Source: Bifidobacterium sp. ESL0769 (GTDB lineage: Bacteria > Actinomycetota > Actinomycetes > Actinomycetales > Bifidobacteriaceae). From it: a stretch of DNA of 64,000 nucleotides. This document shows, piece by piece, positions 1 through 8,664 of this stretch. Location of the stretch: contig NZ_CP113918.1 in the NCBI RefSeq assembly GCF_029395495.1, forward strand, positions 186,001 to 250,000. The letters are read 5' to 3'. Each line of letters starts with the position of its first letter. Within the stretch, counting starts at the first letter, position 1. The translations under genes were made by a program, and so were the position numbers. A model generated the notes under the pieces. The model ran no database searches. It worked only from the letters and a program-made list of their open reading frames with translations, and was not told the DNA's origin.

Positions 1-416
1 CGGCGCTGCAGGGCGACGTGCTGCACAAGACACAGGCTGTGATGATACTGATGACTGCGCTGAGTTTGATTGCGGCGGCCATCGCCGTGGCCAATTTGAT
101 GGCGTCTTCCATAGGCGAACGTGGTTCGGAACTGGCGCTGCTCAAGGCCATCGGTGCCACGGATGGTGCGGTTTCAAGGCTGATGCTTACCGAAACGGCG
201 GTGATTTCACTCATCGGCGGATTGGTCGGCGCGGGGTTGGGCTCGCTGCTCGCGCAGGTCATCGGACATGTCGTTTTCGGTTCGGGGGTAGTGATGCGAC
301 CGATGGTGTTCGTGCTGGTGTTCGTGTTGCTGGCCGTGACCATTCTGATTGCTTCGTTCTCCTCGATTCGTTCGATTCTGCACCTGCGTCCGGCGGAGGT
401 GCTGCATGGAAGGTAA
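1..416 (+). CDS. FtsX-family ABC transporter permease, C-terminal part
   Basis: Only the last 138 codons are in the window; the gene starts upstream. The visible part is the last FtsX/MacB permease domain: a hydrophobic helix, the cytoplasmic coupling segment with SELALLKAIGATDGAVSRL, then two further membrane helices ending near LRPAEVLHGR. This layout is typical of the C-terminal half of FtsX-like permeases that work with a LolD/MacB-type ATPase. The stop overlaps the start of the next permease by 11 nt, so the two are translationally coupled and probably form a heterodimer energised by the ATPase at 2306. Paired FtsX permeases with one ATPase close several actinobacterial and campylobacterial iron-uptake operons; assigning iron here is inference. 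Confidence 0.9.
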   Translation, partial: ALQGDVLHKTQAVMILMTALSLIAAAIAVANLMASSIGERGSELALLKAIGATDGAVSRLMLTETAVISLIGGLVGAGLGSLLAQVIGHVVFGSGVVMRPMVFVLVFVLLAVTILIASFSSIRSILHLRPAEVLHGR

Positions 417-2169
417 ACATTCAATGACAAATCGACAGATGTTCTTCCGTATGCTGTTCAGTGCGGTCTTCCGTCGGCGCTCGCGGGCGATGATGGCCGT
501 GGTCGCCTCGTTGGTAGGCGCGGCAACGCTGTTCTGCCTGGCCGCCATCTGCGTGGCGGTGCCGCAGCAGATGAACGAGGAGATGCGGGCTTATGGCGCC
601 AATCTCATTGTCGCTCCGACGCAGCGGACTGTCGGTGGGAAAGCCGTTGACAGTTCCAAAACCACGAATGTTGCGGATTCCGGGTTTGACCAGAAAACCG
701 TCGCAGCGCTGAACTCGACCGTCAAAAATGTCGGTTCCGAGCGTTCTGCCGCCTATCGGTACGAGAACACGCGCATCAATTCGCTGCCGTTCGTTGTGGC
801 GGGTATCGATCCGCACGATGTGAAAGCGCTGAATCATCACTGGAGCGTCGAGGGCAAGTGGCCGTCGAGCGGCGGGGTGATGCTTGGACGCGACGCGGCG
901 ACGAAGCTCGACGCCAAAATCGGCTCGGTTATCACCATCAAATACAGCCCCGGTAAAAGCGTGGCAGCGGCGACTGACGGGACTGGTGCTTCCAGCAGCT
1001 CCGGTGCGGGAAGTGAAAGCTCAGGTTCGAGCGGCTCTGGGAATGGCGGTACCAGTAGTGGAAGCAACACTAGTGGTTCGGGTTCTAGCTCTTCGAGCTC
1101 AACTGAGGGCAATTCTTCGGGTCATGACATGTCGAATATGAAAGGCATGAAGATGTCCGATTCGTCGCATGCCGATAATATTCAGCAAGGCATGGCTGAC
1201 GCGACGGTGAAGGATAAGCTTGGCAAGGCGTTGGACGGTATCTCGTCGGAGGCCAAAACGCCGGATATGCCTGATATGGATATGTCTCATATGGGCACTC
1301 ACGGTATGGGGGATATGCCAGGCATGAAGATGTCTGCTTCTGACCCCGGTTCCGTCAATCTTGCGGAATGGAAATCGCTGGAAACTACTAGTTCCGAACA
1401 GGCGCGGAATTACTCCGTTGCCGTTGAGTCAGCAGGATACGGCTTGACAGGAACGACTGGGGGGAACGCGGACACTCATTCCGGTTCCGTTCAGCTGGCC
1501 GAGTGGAAGCCTACCGCTCCCAACGCGGGCGGGATGGAATTCCGAGTGGACGGCATCGTCGATACCGGCGGCAGCGAGGACGATATGGTTTACGCCAACA
1601 ACCTCGACGTCGACAAACTTACCGGTTTCGAACGCGGTGCGGATGTTGTTGAATTCTCCGTCGACGCATCCGATGCGGGTCTGAACAGTCTCGTCAGCAG
1701 CGTCAACAAGAAGGCCTCGCTGAACGCCAAGGCGCAGAAGGTCACGAAAATTACCTCGTCCAACGTTCGCATCATCACGATGCTGCAAACGCTCTTCTGG
1801 ATCGTCACGGTTGTTGTGCTCGTGCTGACGCTCGTCGGCGTGGGAACTACGATTTCGTCCATCGTCTCCCAGCGTCGCAATGAAATCGGCTTGCGCAAGG
1901 CGCTTGGTGCCTCTTCACGAAACATCGCTGTGGAATTCACCGTTGAAGCGGCACTTTATGGGCTGATTGGTGGATTGCTCGGTACGGCTATCGGCTATGT
2001 GCTTGCTTATGCGCTCAGCGCTTCCGTTTTCGGGCAGAAACTCTCCCTCAACTGGCCGTTGGCGCTCGCCTCTGTGCTGGTCAGCATGCTGGTCGCGGTG
2101 CTTGCATCGCTGCCGCCGGTGCGCAACGCGGTGCGAATCGATCCGGCAGTTGTGTTGCAGGAGGAATGA
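406..2169 (+). CDS. FtsX/MacB-type ABC permease with Met/His-rich extracytoplasmic insert
   Basis: 587 aa. I chose ATG 406 because GGAGGT lies 6 nt upstream; longer reading from TTG 349 lacks a ribosome site. One N-terminal membrane helix follows RRRSRAMMAVVASL, then a large external MacB-like domain (about residues 60-450), then three C-terminal helices with the coupling motif RRNEIGLRKALGASSRN and the ending IDPAVVLQEE. Inside the external domain is a low-complexity Ser/Gly linker followed by two clusters rich in Met, His and Asp (DMSNMKGMKM and DMDMSHMGTHGMGDMPGMKM), encoded at about 1126-1335. Such motifs bind copper or iron in other proteins. Partner of the upstream permease; the transported species is not shown by the sequence. 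Confidence 0.9.
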   Translation: MEGKHSMTNRQMFFRMLFSAVFRRRSRAMMAVVASLVGAATLFCLAAICVAVPQQMNEEMRAYGANLIVAPTQRTVGGKAVDSSKTTNVADSGFDQKTVAALNSTVKNVGSERSAAYRYENTRINSLPFVVAGIDPHDVKALNHHWSVEGKWPSSGGVMLGRDAATKLDAKIGSVITIKYSPGKSVAAATDGTGASSSSGAGSESSGSSGSGNGGTSSGSNTSGSGSSSSSSTEGNSSGHDMSNMKGMKMSDSSHADNIQQGMADATVKDKLGKALDGISSEAKTPDMPDMDMSHMGTHGMGDMPGMKMSASDPGSVNLAEWKSLETTSSEQARNYSVAVESAGYGLTGTTGGNADTHSGSVQLAEWKPTAPNAGGMEFRVDGIVDTGGSEDDMVYANNLDVDKLTGFERGADVVEFSVDASDAGLNSLVSSVNKKASLNAKAQKVTKITSSNVRIITMLQTLFWIVTVVVLVLTLVGVGTTISSIVSQRRNEIGLRKALGASSRNIAVEFTVEAALYGLIGGLLGTAIGYVLAYALSASVFGQKLSLNWPLALASVLVSMLVAVLASLPPVRNAVRIDPAVVLQEE

Positions 2170-2175
2170 GAGAAT

Positions 2176-2322
2176 ATGAGCGCTGGAACGAACAAGTCAG
2201 ATATGAACACTGATATGGGTGCCGGTAAACGGAATGTTGAGGAGCGGCAGAGTCCGTTTACCTGCATCGCGAAACAAATTTTAGTAATGAGTGAAAGGAG
2301 TGGCTATGCTGCTCGAACTTGA
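2176..2322 (+). CDS. possible 48-aa ORF between permease and ATPase genes
   Basis: A 48-codon frame starts at ATG 2176, 11 nt after a GGAGG, and ends inside the first codons of the downstream ATPase gene in another frame. It has no recognisable domain and no hydrophobic segment. It could be a coupling ORF that carries ribosomes to the ATPase start, or simply chance. I cannot separate these from sequence alone. Confidence 0.25.
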   Translation: MSAGTNKSDMNTDMGAGKRNVEERQSPFTCIAKQILVMSERSGYAART

Positions 2323-3097
2323 TCATATTTCGAAGATCTACGGCGACCTTCACGCGGTGGACGACCTCAGTCTCACCGTGCCGGCGGGGCAGTGGCTCGC
2401 GGTCGTCGGCTCATCCGGCTCCGGCAAAACCACGCTGATGAATATTATCGGCTGCATGGATTCGCCATCCAAGGGCTCGGTGACGCTTGAAGGCCGTGAG
2501 CTCAACGATTTGAATGCGACTCAGCTGGCCGATGTACGCAAGAACGTTATCGGCTTGGTCTTCCAGAAGTTCTATTTGGTGCCGCATCTCACCGCTGTCG
2601 AAAACGTGATGGTGGCGCAGTACTACCATTCCGTGGTCGATGAGAAGGAGGCGCTTGAGGCGCTCGATCACGTCGGGCTGAAAGACCGTGCAAAGCACTT
2701 GCCGAGCGAGCTTTCCGGCGGCGAGCAGCAACGTGTGTGCATCGCTCGCGCGCTCATCAACCATCCCAAGCTCATTTTGGCCGACGAGCCCACAGGCAAT
2801 CTGGACGAGAAGAACGAGAAGATCGTGCTCGACCTCTTCCGCGAGCTGCACGAGCAAGGAACCACCATCATCGTGGTGACGCACGATGCGCTGGTCGCCT
2901 CGTGCGCACAGCGCGAGATCATGCTCAACCACGGCGTCTTGGTCGGCGAGCAGTGGAACGATGACAAGGCCCGGGAGGCCTACGAGGCGATGGGCGGCAA
3001 ACCTGCCTCCACCGGTGCCCAGGTCGAGGGCGCCCAGCAAGGCGATACTCCGATTTCGTTCGCCAACCCGACGAAAGCCGCCAAAGTCCAAGGATAA
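2306..3097 (+). CDS. ABC transporter ATP-binding protein (LolD/MacB type)
   Basis: 263 aa. Start ATG 2306 is preceded by AAAGGAG; the GTG at 2291 would place that site inside the gene. All ABC motifs are visible: Walker [10 protein letters not shown] (about residue 36), Q-loop [16 protein letters not shown], signature [15 protein letters not shown], Walker [13 protein letters not shown] and switch histidine VVTHD. The [13 protein letters not shown] stretch is characteristic of LolD/MacB-like ATPases that drive FtsX permeases. A C-terminal tail of about 40 residues is low-complexity. It energises the two permeases upstream and is the last gene of the operon, followed by a strong terminator. 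Confidence 0.95.
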   Translation: MLLELDHISKIYGDLHAVDDLSLTVPAGQWLAVVGSSGSGKTTLMNIIGCMDSPSKGSVTLEGRELNDLNATQLADVRKNVIGLVFQKFYLVPHLTAVENVMVAQYYHSVVDEKEALEALDHVGLKDRAKHLPSELSGGEQQRVCIARALINHPKLILADEPTGNLDEKNEKIVLDLFRELHEQGTTIIVVTHDALVASCAQREIMLNHGVLVGEQWNDDKAREAYEAMGGKPASTGAQVEGAQQGDTPISFANPTKAAKVQG

Positions 3098-3118
3098 CCG
3101 GCAGAAACAGTTAATGCT

Positions 3119-3174
3119 AAAAGCACACGAATCGCAACTATTGATTTCGGATAATCGCGATTCGTGTGCTTTTT
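3119..3174 (+). terminator. intrinsic terminator after the ABC operon
   Basis: Perfect 17-nt arms (3119-3135 and 3157-3173, core GCACACGAATCGC) around a 21-nt loop, with A run before and T run after. It therefore can stop transcription from both sides and also serves the convergent YhgE/Pip operon. Confidence 0.9.
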
Positions 3175-3243
3175 ATGATTCACGTGCTTTTTCATGTCAT
3201 CACTTGGACGTGCTTACATGAACCTTTACCAGCGAATTTACTC

Positions 3244-5790
3244 CTAGATCAGCTTGGTGCGTTCCATTTGGCCGGAGAACCAGGTGTTGAATTTCGAGGG
3301 CTTGGGCATGATGAGGCCGATGACGAGCATGACCGCAGCATAGATGAGGACAATGCCCATCTGAATCCAGAAATCGTTCTGGTAGATGCCGGCGATGGCG
3401 GCGCGGGCGGCTTGGATGGAGTGGGTGGCCGGCAGGAACGGGTTGATGACCTGGACGAATTTCGGCAGTACCTGCAGTGGGTAGGTGCCGGAAGAACCGG
3501 AAATCTGCATCACCAGAACGATAACCGTCAGTGCCTTGCCGATGGTGCCGAAGCAGGTCACGAGCGTGTAAATCACGAACGCGTAGACCAAACCGGAAAC
3601 CCAGCCGGCGAGCATGAACAGCATCGGATGGACCGCGTGGACGCGCAGGAAAAGCAGCGTGCCGGCGCAGGAGAAGGTGCTTTGCAGCAGCGAGATGAAG
3701 GCGAAGATGCCGAAACGGCCGAGGAAGAGCTGGTAAGGTTTTGGCTCGTCGAAAAGACGACCGGCATCGTCAATCGAGACGGATTCATCGTTTGGTGAGG
3801 TGGAGGCTGCTGAAGTTTTGTCTTTAACGTCTTTAACGCTCGCACTGGCGGTATCGATACGTTGCGTGGCTTCGTTATCGGTATTTATTGGATTGTCGAG
3901 AACCAGCGTGTCTGCTTCTCTTAAGTCATCTGTGTTTGTCGTCGAGGCTTGGTCGGGTAAATCGTTATTGCCGGTGGTGGCAAGTGCTGCGGTGTCGGCT
4001 GTACGATACGGTTCTGTGCCTATGTGATTCATTGAGGCGGTAACGGTGCCAGTGAGTTTGCCGTTGCCTGCAAGTTTGTTGCTCTTTTGGCGGCGAAGCT
4101 TGCGTAGCCAACTCCAGCCTGAGCCGGAACTAGCCTCGCCAAGCTTACGCCGTGTTTCACGTGAAACGTCGGTTTTGATGGTCAGTGCAATCAAAAGTGA
4201 GCCGACCCAAAGCGGAATGAATGTGTAGAACGGGGTCAGCGAGGTGCCGAAATTTTCGACGGGGAAGACAGCGTTGCGTTTAAGCGCGACCGGCGCAGCG
4301 AGAGTGGCAGCGAGTTTGTCGGGGTCGCCGGAAAGCAGCTTTTTGACCTTGGCCATGTCACCGCTGTTGAGTGCCTCGGTCAGTTGCTGGCTGAAGGTGG
4401 TCAGCTTGCCACTGGCGTCGGAAAGCGTGGACGACGTGTCGTTGAGCGTCGTGTGTGCCTGCTTGAGTTTGTTGTTGACTTGGTTGGCGGTGGCGTTGAG
4501 CGATGTCACGCTGTTGTTGAGGTCGGTGGTCCCGGTGCTGAGGCTTCCGGAAACGGACGAAAGCGATGAAGTGATGCTTGCAATCTGCGGTTTCAACGTC
4601 GCCGAAAGATTGGTGCTGAGCCCGTCGATGGTCGTTTTTGATTGATTGGCGAGGCTGACGATTTGCTCGCGTTGCTGCGTTGCATTGCCGGTTTTCGCAT
4701 CAAGGTCGTTGGCCGAAGTGTTCAAAGCGGTTTGCAGAGCCTTCTGTTGGGCGATGATATTGTCGAGAGTGGCAAGCGTGTCGGTTGGTGTTGCAGGCAA
4801 TCCTGCCAGTGTATCCCGGATTTTCTGATATTGTGCCGCTTGATCGCCGATAAGCCCCGCCTGTTTGCGGATTGTCGCCGAAACGTCGGCGGAGGATTTG
4901 CCGGCGCTGTCGAAAGCGTTGCCGATATCCGTGCCGATGGCCCCGTTGCTGGCCGAGCTGGCGTTCAGTGCCTGAGAAAGCGTGGAAGTCGCGGTGTTGA
5001 GTGCGCCCGAAACGTCCTTGACGCTACCTCCCGCTTTGTTGAGCTGTTTCAATGATTTGCCGGTATCGTTGGAAGCGTTGTTGAGCAACGCCGACGAGCT
5101 GGAAAGCAAGGTTTGGGAGATGTCGATGAGACTGGCGTAGGCTTCAACGTTCGTCGCGGAATCGTTGAGCTGACTGGCCAAATCATTGATATTGCCGTTG
5201 AAGGTGGTCAGGCGGTCGCGGGCATTGGAGGAATCGAGCTGTTTGGAAAGGCCGTTCGCCACGCTCAGGGCAGTGCTCGTGATGGTCTTCGCGAACATCT
5301 CATTGACTTCTTTGGAGATCTGGTCCGCGCCTTGGCCGGTGACCTTCGGGGCGACGGCATTCTTCTTTTCGTTGGTATAGTACTCGAGCGTGGCGTGCTT
5401 GGCGTCGGAGGAGAAGAAGGTCATCATGTTGCGGCTGAAATCCTTGGGGATGATGACAGCCGCGTAGTAAGTGCCGGCTTTGGTCCCCTCGATGGCCTTG
5501 TCTTTAGTGGTGAAGGTCCAGTCGAGCTGGCTGTTGGCGCGCAGCTGGCCGATGACTTGGTCGCCGAGCTTCACTTTCACCGGCATGAGGTCGCTCGAAT
5601 AGCCTTCATCGACGCTCGCTACGGCGAATTTGAGGTTTTTCGTGTTGCCGAACGGGTCCCAGCTCGCGGTGACGTTGAACCAGGTGAACAGCGCAGGAAT
5701 GACGACCAAGCCCATGAGGATGATGATTGAGATGATATTACTGGTGATACGTCGTACGTCACCGGTGAACAGTTTCCATATAGTCCTCAT
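3244..5790 (-). CDS. YhgE/Pip family membrane protein (second of pair)
   Basis: 848 aa. N-terminal helix after MRTIWKLFTGDVRRI with the family motif VVIPALFTWFNVTASWDPFGNT, a long extracellular region rich in Ser, Asn, Thr and Ala that reads as coiled coil (about residues 180-480), then a C-terminal ABC-2-like block of five or so helices containing the motif SGTYPLQVLPKF. The family includes Lactococcus phage infection protein Pip and Bacillus YhgE. Relatives are also linked to type VII secretion in Firmicutes. An extra acidic, poorly conserved stretch (about residues 540-690) sits between the first C-terminal helix and the rest. Start overlaps the upstream gene by 4 nt, so the two are coupled and probably partners. 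Confidence 0.9.
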   Translation of the reverse strand: MRTIWKLFTGDVRRITSNIISIIILMGLVVIPALFTWFNVTASWDPFGNTKNLKFAVASVDEGYSSDLMPVKVKLGDQVIGQLRANSQLDWTFTTKDKAIEGTKAGTYYAAVIIPKDFSRNMMTFFSSDAKHATLEYYTNEKKNAVAPKVTGQGADQISKEVNEMFAKTITSTALSVANGLSKQLDSSNARDRLTTFNGNINDLASQLNDSATNVEAYASLIDISQTLLSSSSALLNNASNDTGKSLKQLNKAGGSVKDVSGALNTATSTLSQALNASSASNGAIGTDIGNAFDSAGKSSADVSATIRKQAGLIGDQAAQYQKIRDTLAGLPATPTDTLATLDNIIAQQKALQTALNTSANDLDAKTGNATQQREQIVSLANQSKTTIDGLSTNLSATLKPQIASITSSLSSVSGSLSTGTTDLNNSVTSLNATANQVNNKLKQAHTTLNDTSSTLSDASGKLTTFSQQLTEALNSGDMAKVKKLLSGDPDKLAATLAAPVALKRNAVFPVENFGTSLTPFYTFIPLWVGSLLIALTIKTDVSRETRRKLGEASSGSGWSWLRKLRRQKSNKLAGNGKLTGTVTASMNHIGTEPYRTADTAALATTGNNDLPDQASTTNTDDLREADTLVLDNPINTDNEATQRIDTASASVKDVKDKTSAASTSPNDESVSIDDAGRLFDEPKPYQLFLGRFGIFAFISLLQSTFSCAGTLLFLRVHAVHPMLFMLAGWVSGLVYAFVIYTLVTCFGTIGKALTVIVLVMQISGSSGTYPLQVLPKFVQVINPFLPATHSIQAARAAIAGIYQNDFWIQMGIVLIYAAVMLVIGLIMPKPSKFNTWFSGQMERTKLI

Positions 5791-8393
5791 CGCTGGTCGC
5801 CTCCTTCCATGTTATTTCCAGATAATGGTGTCTTGATTTTTGCTTTCTTGCGTGGCCGCTGACGTTCGTATAGCAGCGTGCGCACGGCATCGTCCTCGAG
5901 ATTGCCGAGGCGTACCTGCCGGGCAAGACTGTCACGAATCGACTCGACACCGACCAGGAAAACGATGGTGACCAGGAACCAGATGACCCATGCCGCCAGC
6001 GCGATGACCTTGGTGCCGGTGGTCAGCGAGAAGGTGATGGCCATGGCAGCCGGAATGGCGATGCCGAAAGCCAGCGCACCGCGCATCAGTTTCGGGTACA
6101 GCAAAGCGAATTTCCGGGCGCGTTCCTCGATGCCGGCGCGGTATTCCTCTTTATCGGCCAACATGCTCAAGGCTTGCGAAATCGGGTATTCGTGGGTTTT
6201 GTGCAACGCAGGTTCGCTGGTGATGATGTCGCTGGCCTTGAGCTGGCGGTCGACTAGCTGCTGCAGGTTGCCCATGTGCGGCTTGACCACAAGCCCCAAA
6301 ATAAAGAACAAAATCGCGAAAATCATCAAACGACCCATGTTGACGAACCATTCGGCGTGATAGAAGCCCGCGATGGTTTCACGCAACGCGTTGATGGAGT
6401 AGGTGAACGGGAAGTAGGGATACAGGTCGCGGAAGAATTTCGGCATCATTTCGATGGGGTACATACCAGACGAACCCGGAATCTGAATGATGACCAGCGC
6501 CACGCACAGCGCCTTGCCGACGTGCAGGAACGAGGCCGAAAGTGCGTAGGTGATGCTGACGTAAACCATCGAAGCAAGCATTGCGGTAATGATGAAAATC
6601 GGTACGTTGTGACATTGCACGCCGATGATGAGCTCACCGAGTACGGTGACTACGGCCTGTATTGAGGCGATCATAGCGAAGAGAATCCAGCGTCCCCAGT
6701 AGCGCTGACCTGGTGTCGGTTCGTTCTCCAGTCCGTCGTCGTCGACTTCCAGCTTCATCAAGACGACCAGCATGAACGCGCCGACCCACAGCGTCAGGTT
6801 CGTGAACAACGGTGCCATGCCGGAACCGTACGTGCTCACCGGATAGACCACTTTCGTGTCGAGGACGGTGGGTGAGAGCATGAAATCAGCGATTTTGGCG
6901 GCGTCCAGCTTGCCGTCGTTGCCTACGGATTTTGCCAAAATACCCGAGCTGCCGAGCGCTGACGAGCTGGAAAGTGCGGCGATGTCGGTGGTAAGCGTCG
7001 ATAGATGGCCTTGCAGGTTCGCCAAGCCTTTGTCGGTGCCGACGAGCGCTTTGGCCGCAGCGGCAGCGGCTTGGTCGAGCTGGTCCAGCACGAGCGTGGA
7101 TTGCGTAATCAAGGAGCCTTGCGAAGCGACGTTGGCTGAAGATGTTGCGGCGACCGTCGAAAGGCCGTTCAGACCGTTGTTAAGCTGTGGCAACGCTCCG
7201 GAGGTGATGGATTTCCGTGCGTTTGCGGCGTTGCTCAAAGCCGATTGCGTGGAAGTGTTGATGCCGTTGGCCGCAGAAACGGTGCTGGAGACCGTCGAAC
7301 CGAGGTTCTTGCTGGAATTAAGGTCGTTCAAGGCCGTAATCGAATCCCCGAGACGCTGGTTCTGCGCTTTGAGATCGGCGATGGCGCTGGAACTGCCGGG
7401 CACCCCCGCTGCTTCCAAGCGGCTGATAAGGCTTCCGGTGTCGGTATTGATCTGCTGGGCCGAGGAAAGCGCCGATCCCACGTCGCCGTTGGCTTTCGTG
7501 AGTCCTGCTGCGATGGAATTGATGGCGACGTTCGATTGAGAACTGGCTTGAGAAAGCAGGTTCGAACTTTGGTCGAGGCTGCTGCCGGCGCTGTTGGTGA
7601 AGTCGTTGAGGGTGTTTTGCGTGTTCGTAATCGCGGATGAGGCGTTGCCGAGCTGTTTTGATGTCTGTGCTCCGGCCTTTTGCGTTTTATCGAGCGTGCT
7701 CCGAGCCTCTTTGGTCTTGTCGGGAATGCCGTTGAGAGTCGCGGTGAGATCGGTGATGTCGTTGCGGATGTCGGCGACGGATTGTTGTGCTTTGTTAAGG
7801 TCGGCGAGGGTGTCGGCCGTGGCGGTATCGGCTTTGGCGTTGATGTCGGTATCGGTTTTGTTGACGACGCCGGAAACGACCTTGCTCACCGTGGAAACGA
7901 ACGTCTCGTTGACCTGGCTGTCGACGGTGGAAGCGCCGGTATCGGTTATGCGGCTTGCCAGTGCGTTCGCCTTTTCGTTGACGTAATATTCCAGCGTCGG
8001 ACGTGTGCTGTGCCCCTCGATGACCCCGGTCACGCGGTCGCTGAAATTCTTCGGGATGATAATGGCAGCGTAACTTTCCCCCGATTCCACGCGCTGCATG
8101 GCCTCGTGCTGGTCGGCGAATTTCCAGCCCAGTTGGCTGTTGCCCTTGAGCTGGCGCACGATTTGGTCGCCCATATTCATCTTGCCGATGGGTTTCGCAT
8201 CGGTGCCGCGGTCATTGTTGACGACGATCACTTCGATGCCGTTGGTGTTGCCATACGGATTCCAGAAACCTGCAATATTGAACCACGCGTAAAGCGGCGG
8301 GATGAAGACGAGACCGAAGAGGACGACCCACGCCGCCGGTACGCTCAGCAGCCGCACGATATCACGTCGCACGATAGCCATCACATTGCTCAT
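5787..8393 (-). CDS. YhgE/Pip family membrane protein (first of pair)
   Basis: 868 aa. Same architecture as its downstream neighbour: N-terminal helix with WVVLFGLVFIPPLYAWFNIAGFWNPYGNT, a long Ser/Ala/Asn/Thr-rich extracellular coiled-coil region (about residues 180-500), then a multi-helix C-terminal domain with SGMYPIEMMPKFF. It differs in the tail: two extra helices (residues about 790-850) with no counterpart in the second protein. Two related, overlapping genes suggest a heteromeric complex like an ABC-2 permease pair that lacks its own ATPase. Role in cell-envelope export is inferred from family, not shown. Confidence 0.9.
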   Translation of the reverse strand: MSNVMAIVRRDIVRLLSVPAAWVVLFGLVFIPPLYAWFNIAGFWNPYGNTNGIEVIVVNNDRGTDAKPIGKMNMGDQIVRQLKGNSQLGWKFADQHEAMQRVESGESYAAIIIPKNFSDRVTGVIEGHSTRPTLEYYVNEKANALASRITDTGASTVDSQVNETFVSTVSKVVSGVVNKTDTDINAKADTATADTLADLNKAQQSVADIRNDITDLTATLNGIPDKTKEARSTLDKTQKAGAQTSKQLGNASSAITNTQNTLNDFTNSAGSSLDQSSNLLSQASSQSNVAINSIAAGLTKANGDVGSALSSAQQINTDTGSLISRLEAAGVPGSSSAIADLKAQNQRLGDSITALNDLNSSKNLGSTVSSTVSAANGINTSTQSALSNAANARKSITSGALPQLNNGLNGLSTVAATSSANVASQGSLITQSTLVLDQLDQAAAAAAKALVGTDKGLANLQGHLSTLTTDIAALSSSSALGSSGILAKSVGNDGKLDAAKIADFMLSPTVLDTKVVYPVSTYGSGMAPLFTNLTLWVGAFMLVVLMKLEVDDDGLENEPTPGQRYWGRWILFAMIASIQAVVTVLGELIIGVQCHNVPIFIITAMLASMVYVSITYALSASFLHVGKALCVALVIIQIPGSSGMYPIEMMPKFFRDLYPYFPFTYSINALRETIAGFYHAEWFVNMGRLMIFAILFFILGLVVKPHMGNLQQLVDRQLKASDIITSEPALHKTHEYPISQALSMLADKEEYRAGIEERARKFALLYPKLMRGALAFGIAIPAAMAITFSLTTGTKVIALAAWVIWFLVTIVFLVGVESIRDSLARQVRLGNLEDDAVRTLLYERQRPRKKAKIKTPLSGNNMEGGDQR

Positions 8394-8574
8394 GGAGCTC
8401 CTTCAAGTGACTGAATTGTCGGATGCAATGGAAACAGTCGACTCAACCTGTCGGTTCCCGCTTGTATTTACTATTATCCCCGTTGTATCACCCTATTTGA
8501 AACCCTAAATCTTCTGTTCAAAGCGAATATATTTGCTGGTTTTGCTGGGCTGGGTGACGTCTCCTCGGCCTGCG

Positions 8575-8631
8575 AGGCAAAAAACATGGAAACGACGGGA
8601 ATGGAGCTGTGATGACTCTATTCCCGCCGTG
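8575..8631 (-). terminator. likely terminator of the BspA-like gene
   Basis: On the minus strand a 15-nt stem (two G-U pairs) with ACGGCGGGAATAGAG as one arm follows the stop of the surface-protein gene; a run of six T lies about 8 nt beyond the stem, so the fit is good but not perfect. Confidence 0.6.
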
Positions 8632-8664
8632 TGGTGGGCGAGTATTCGATTGGGATGATTTTAT

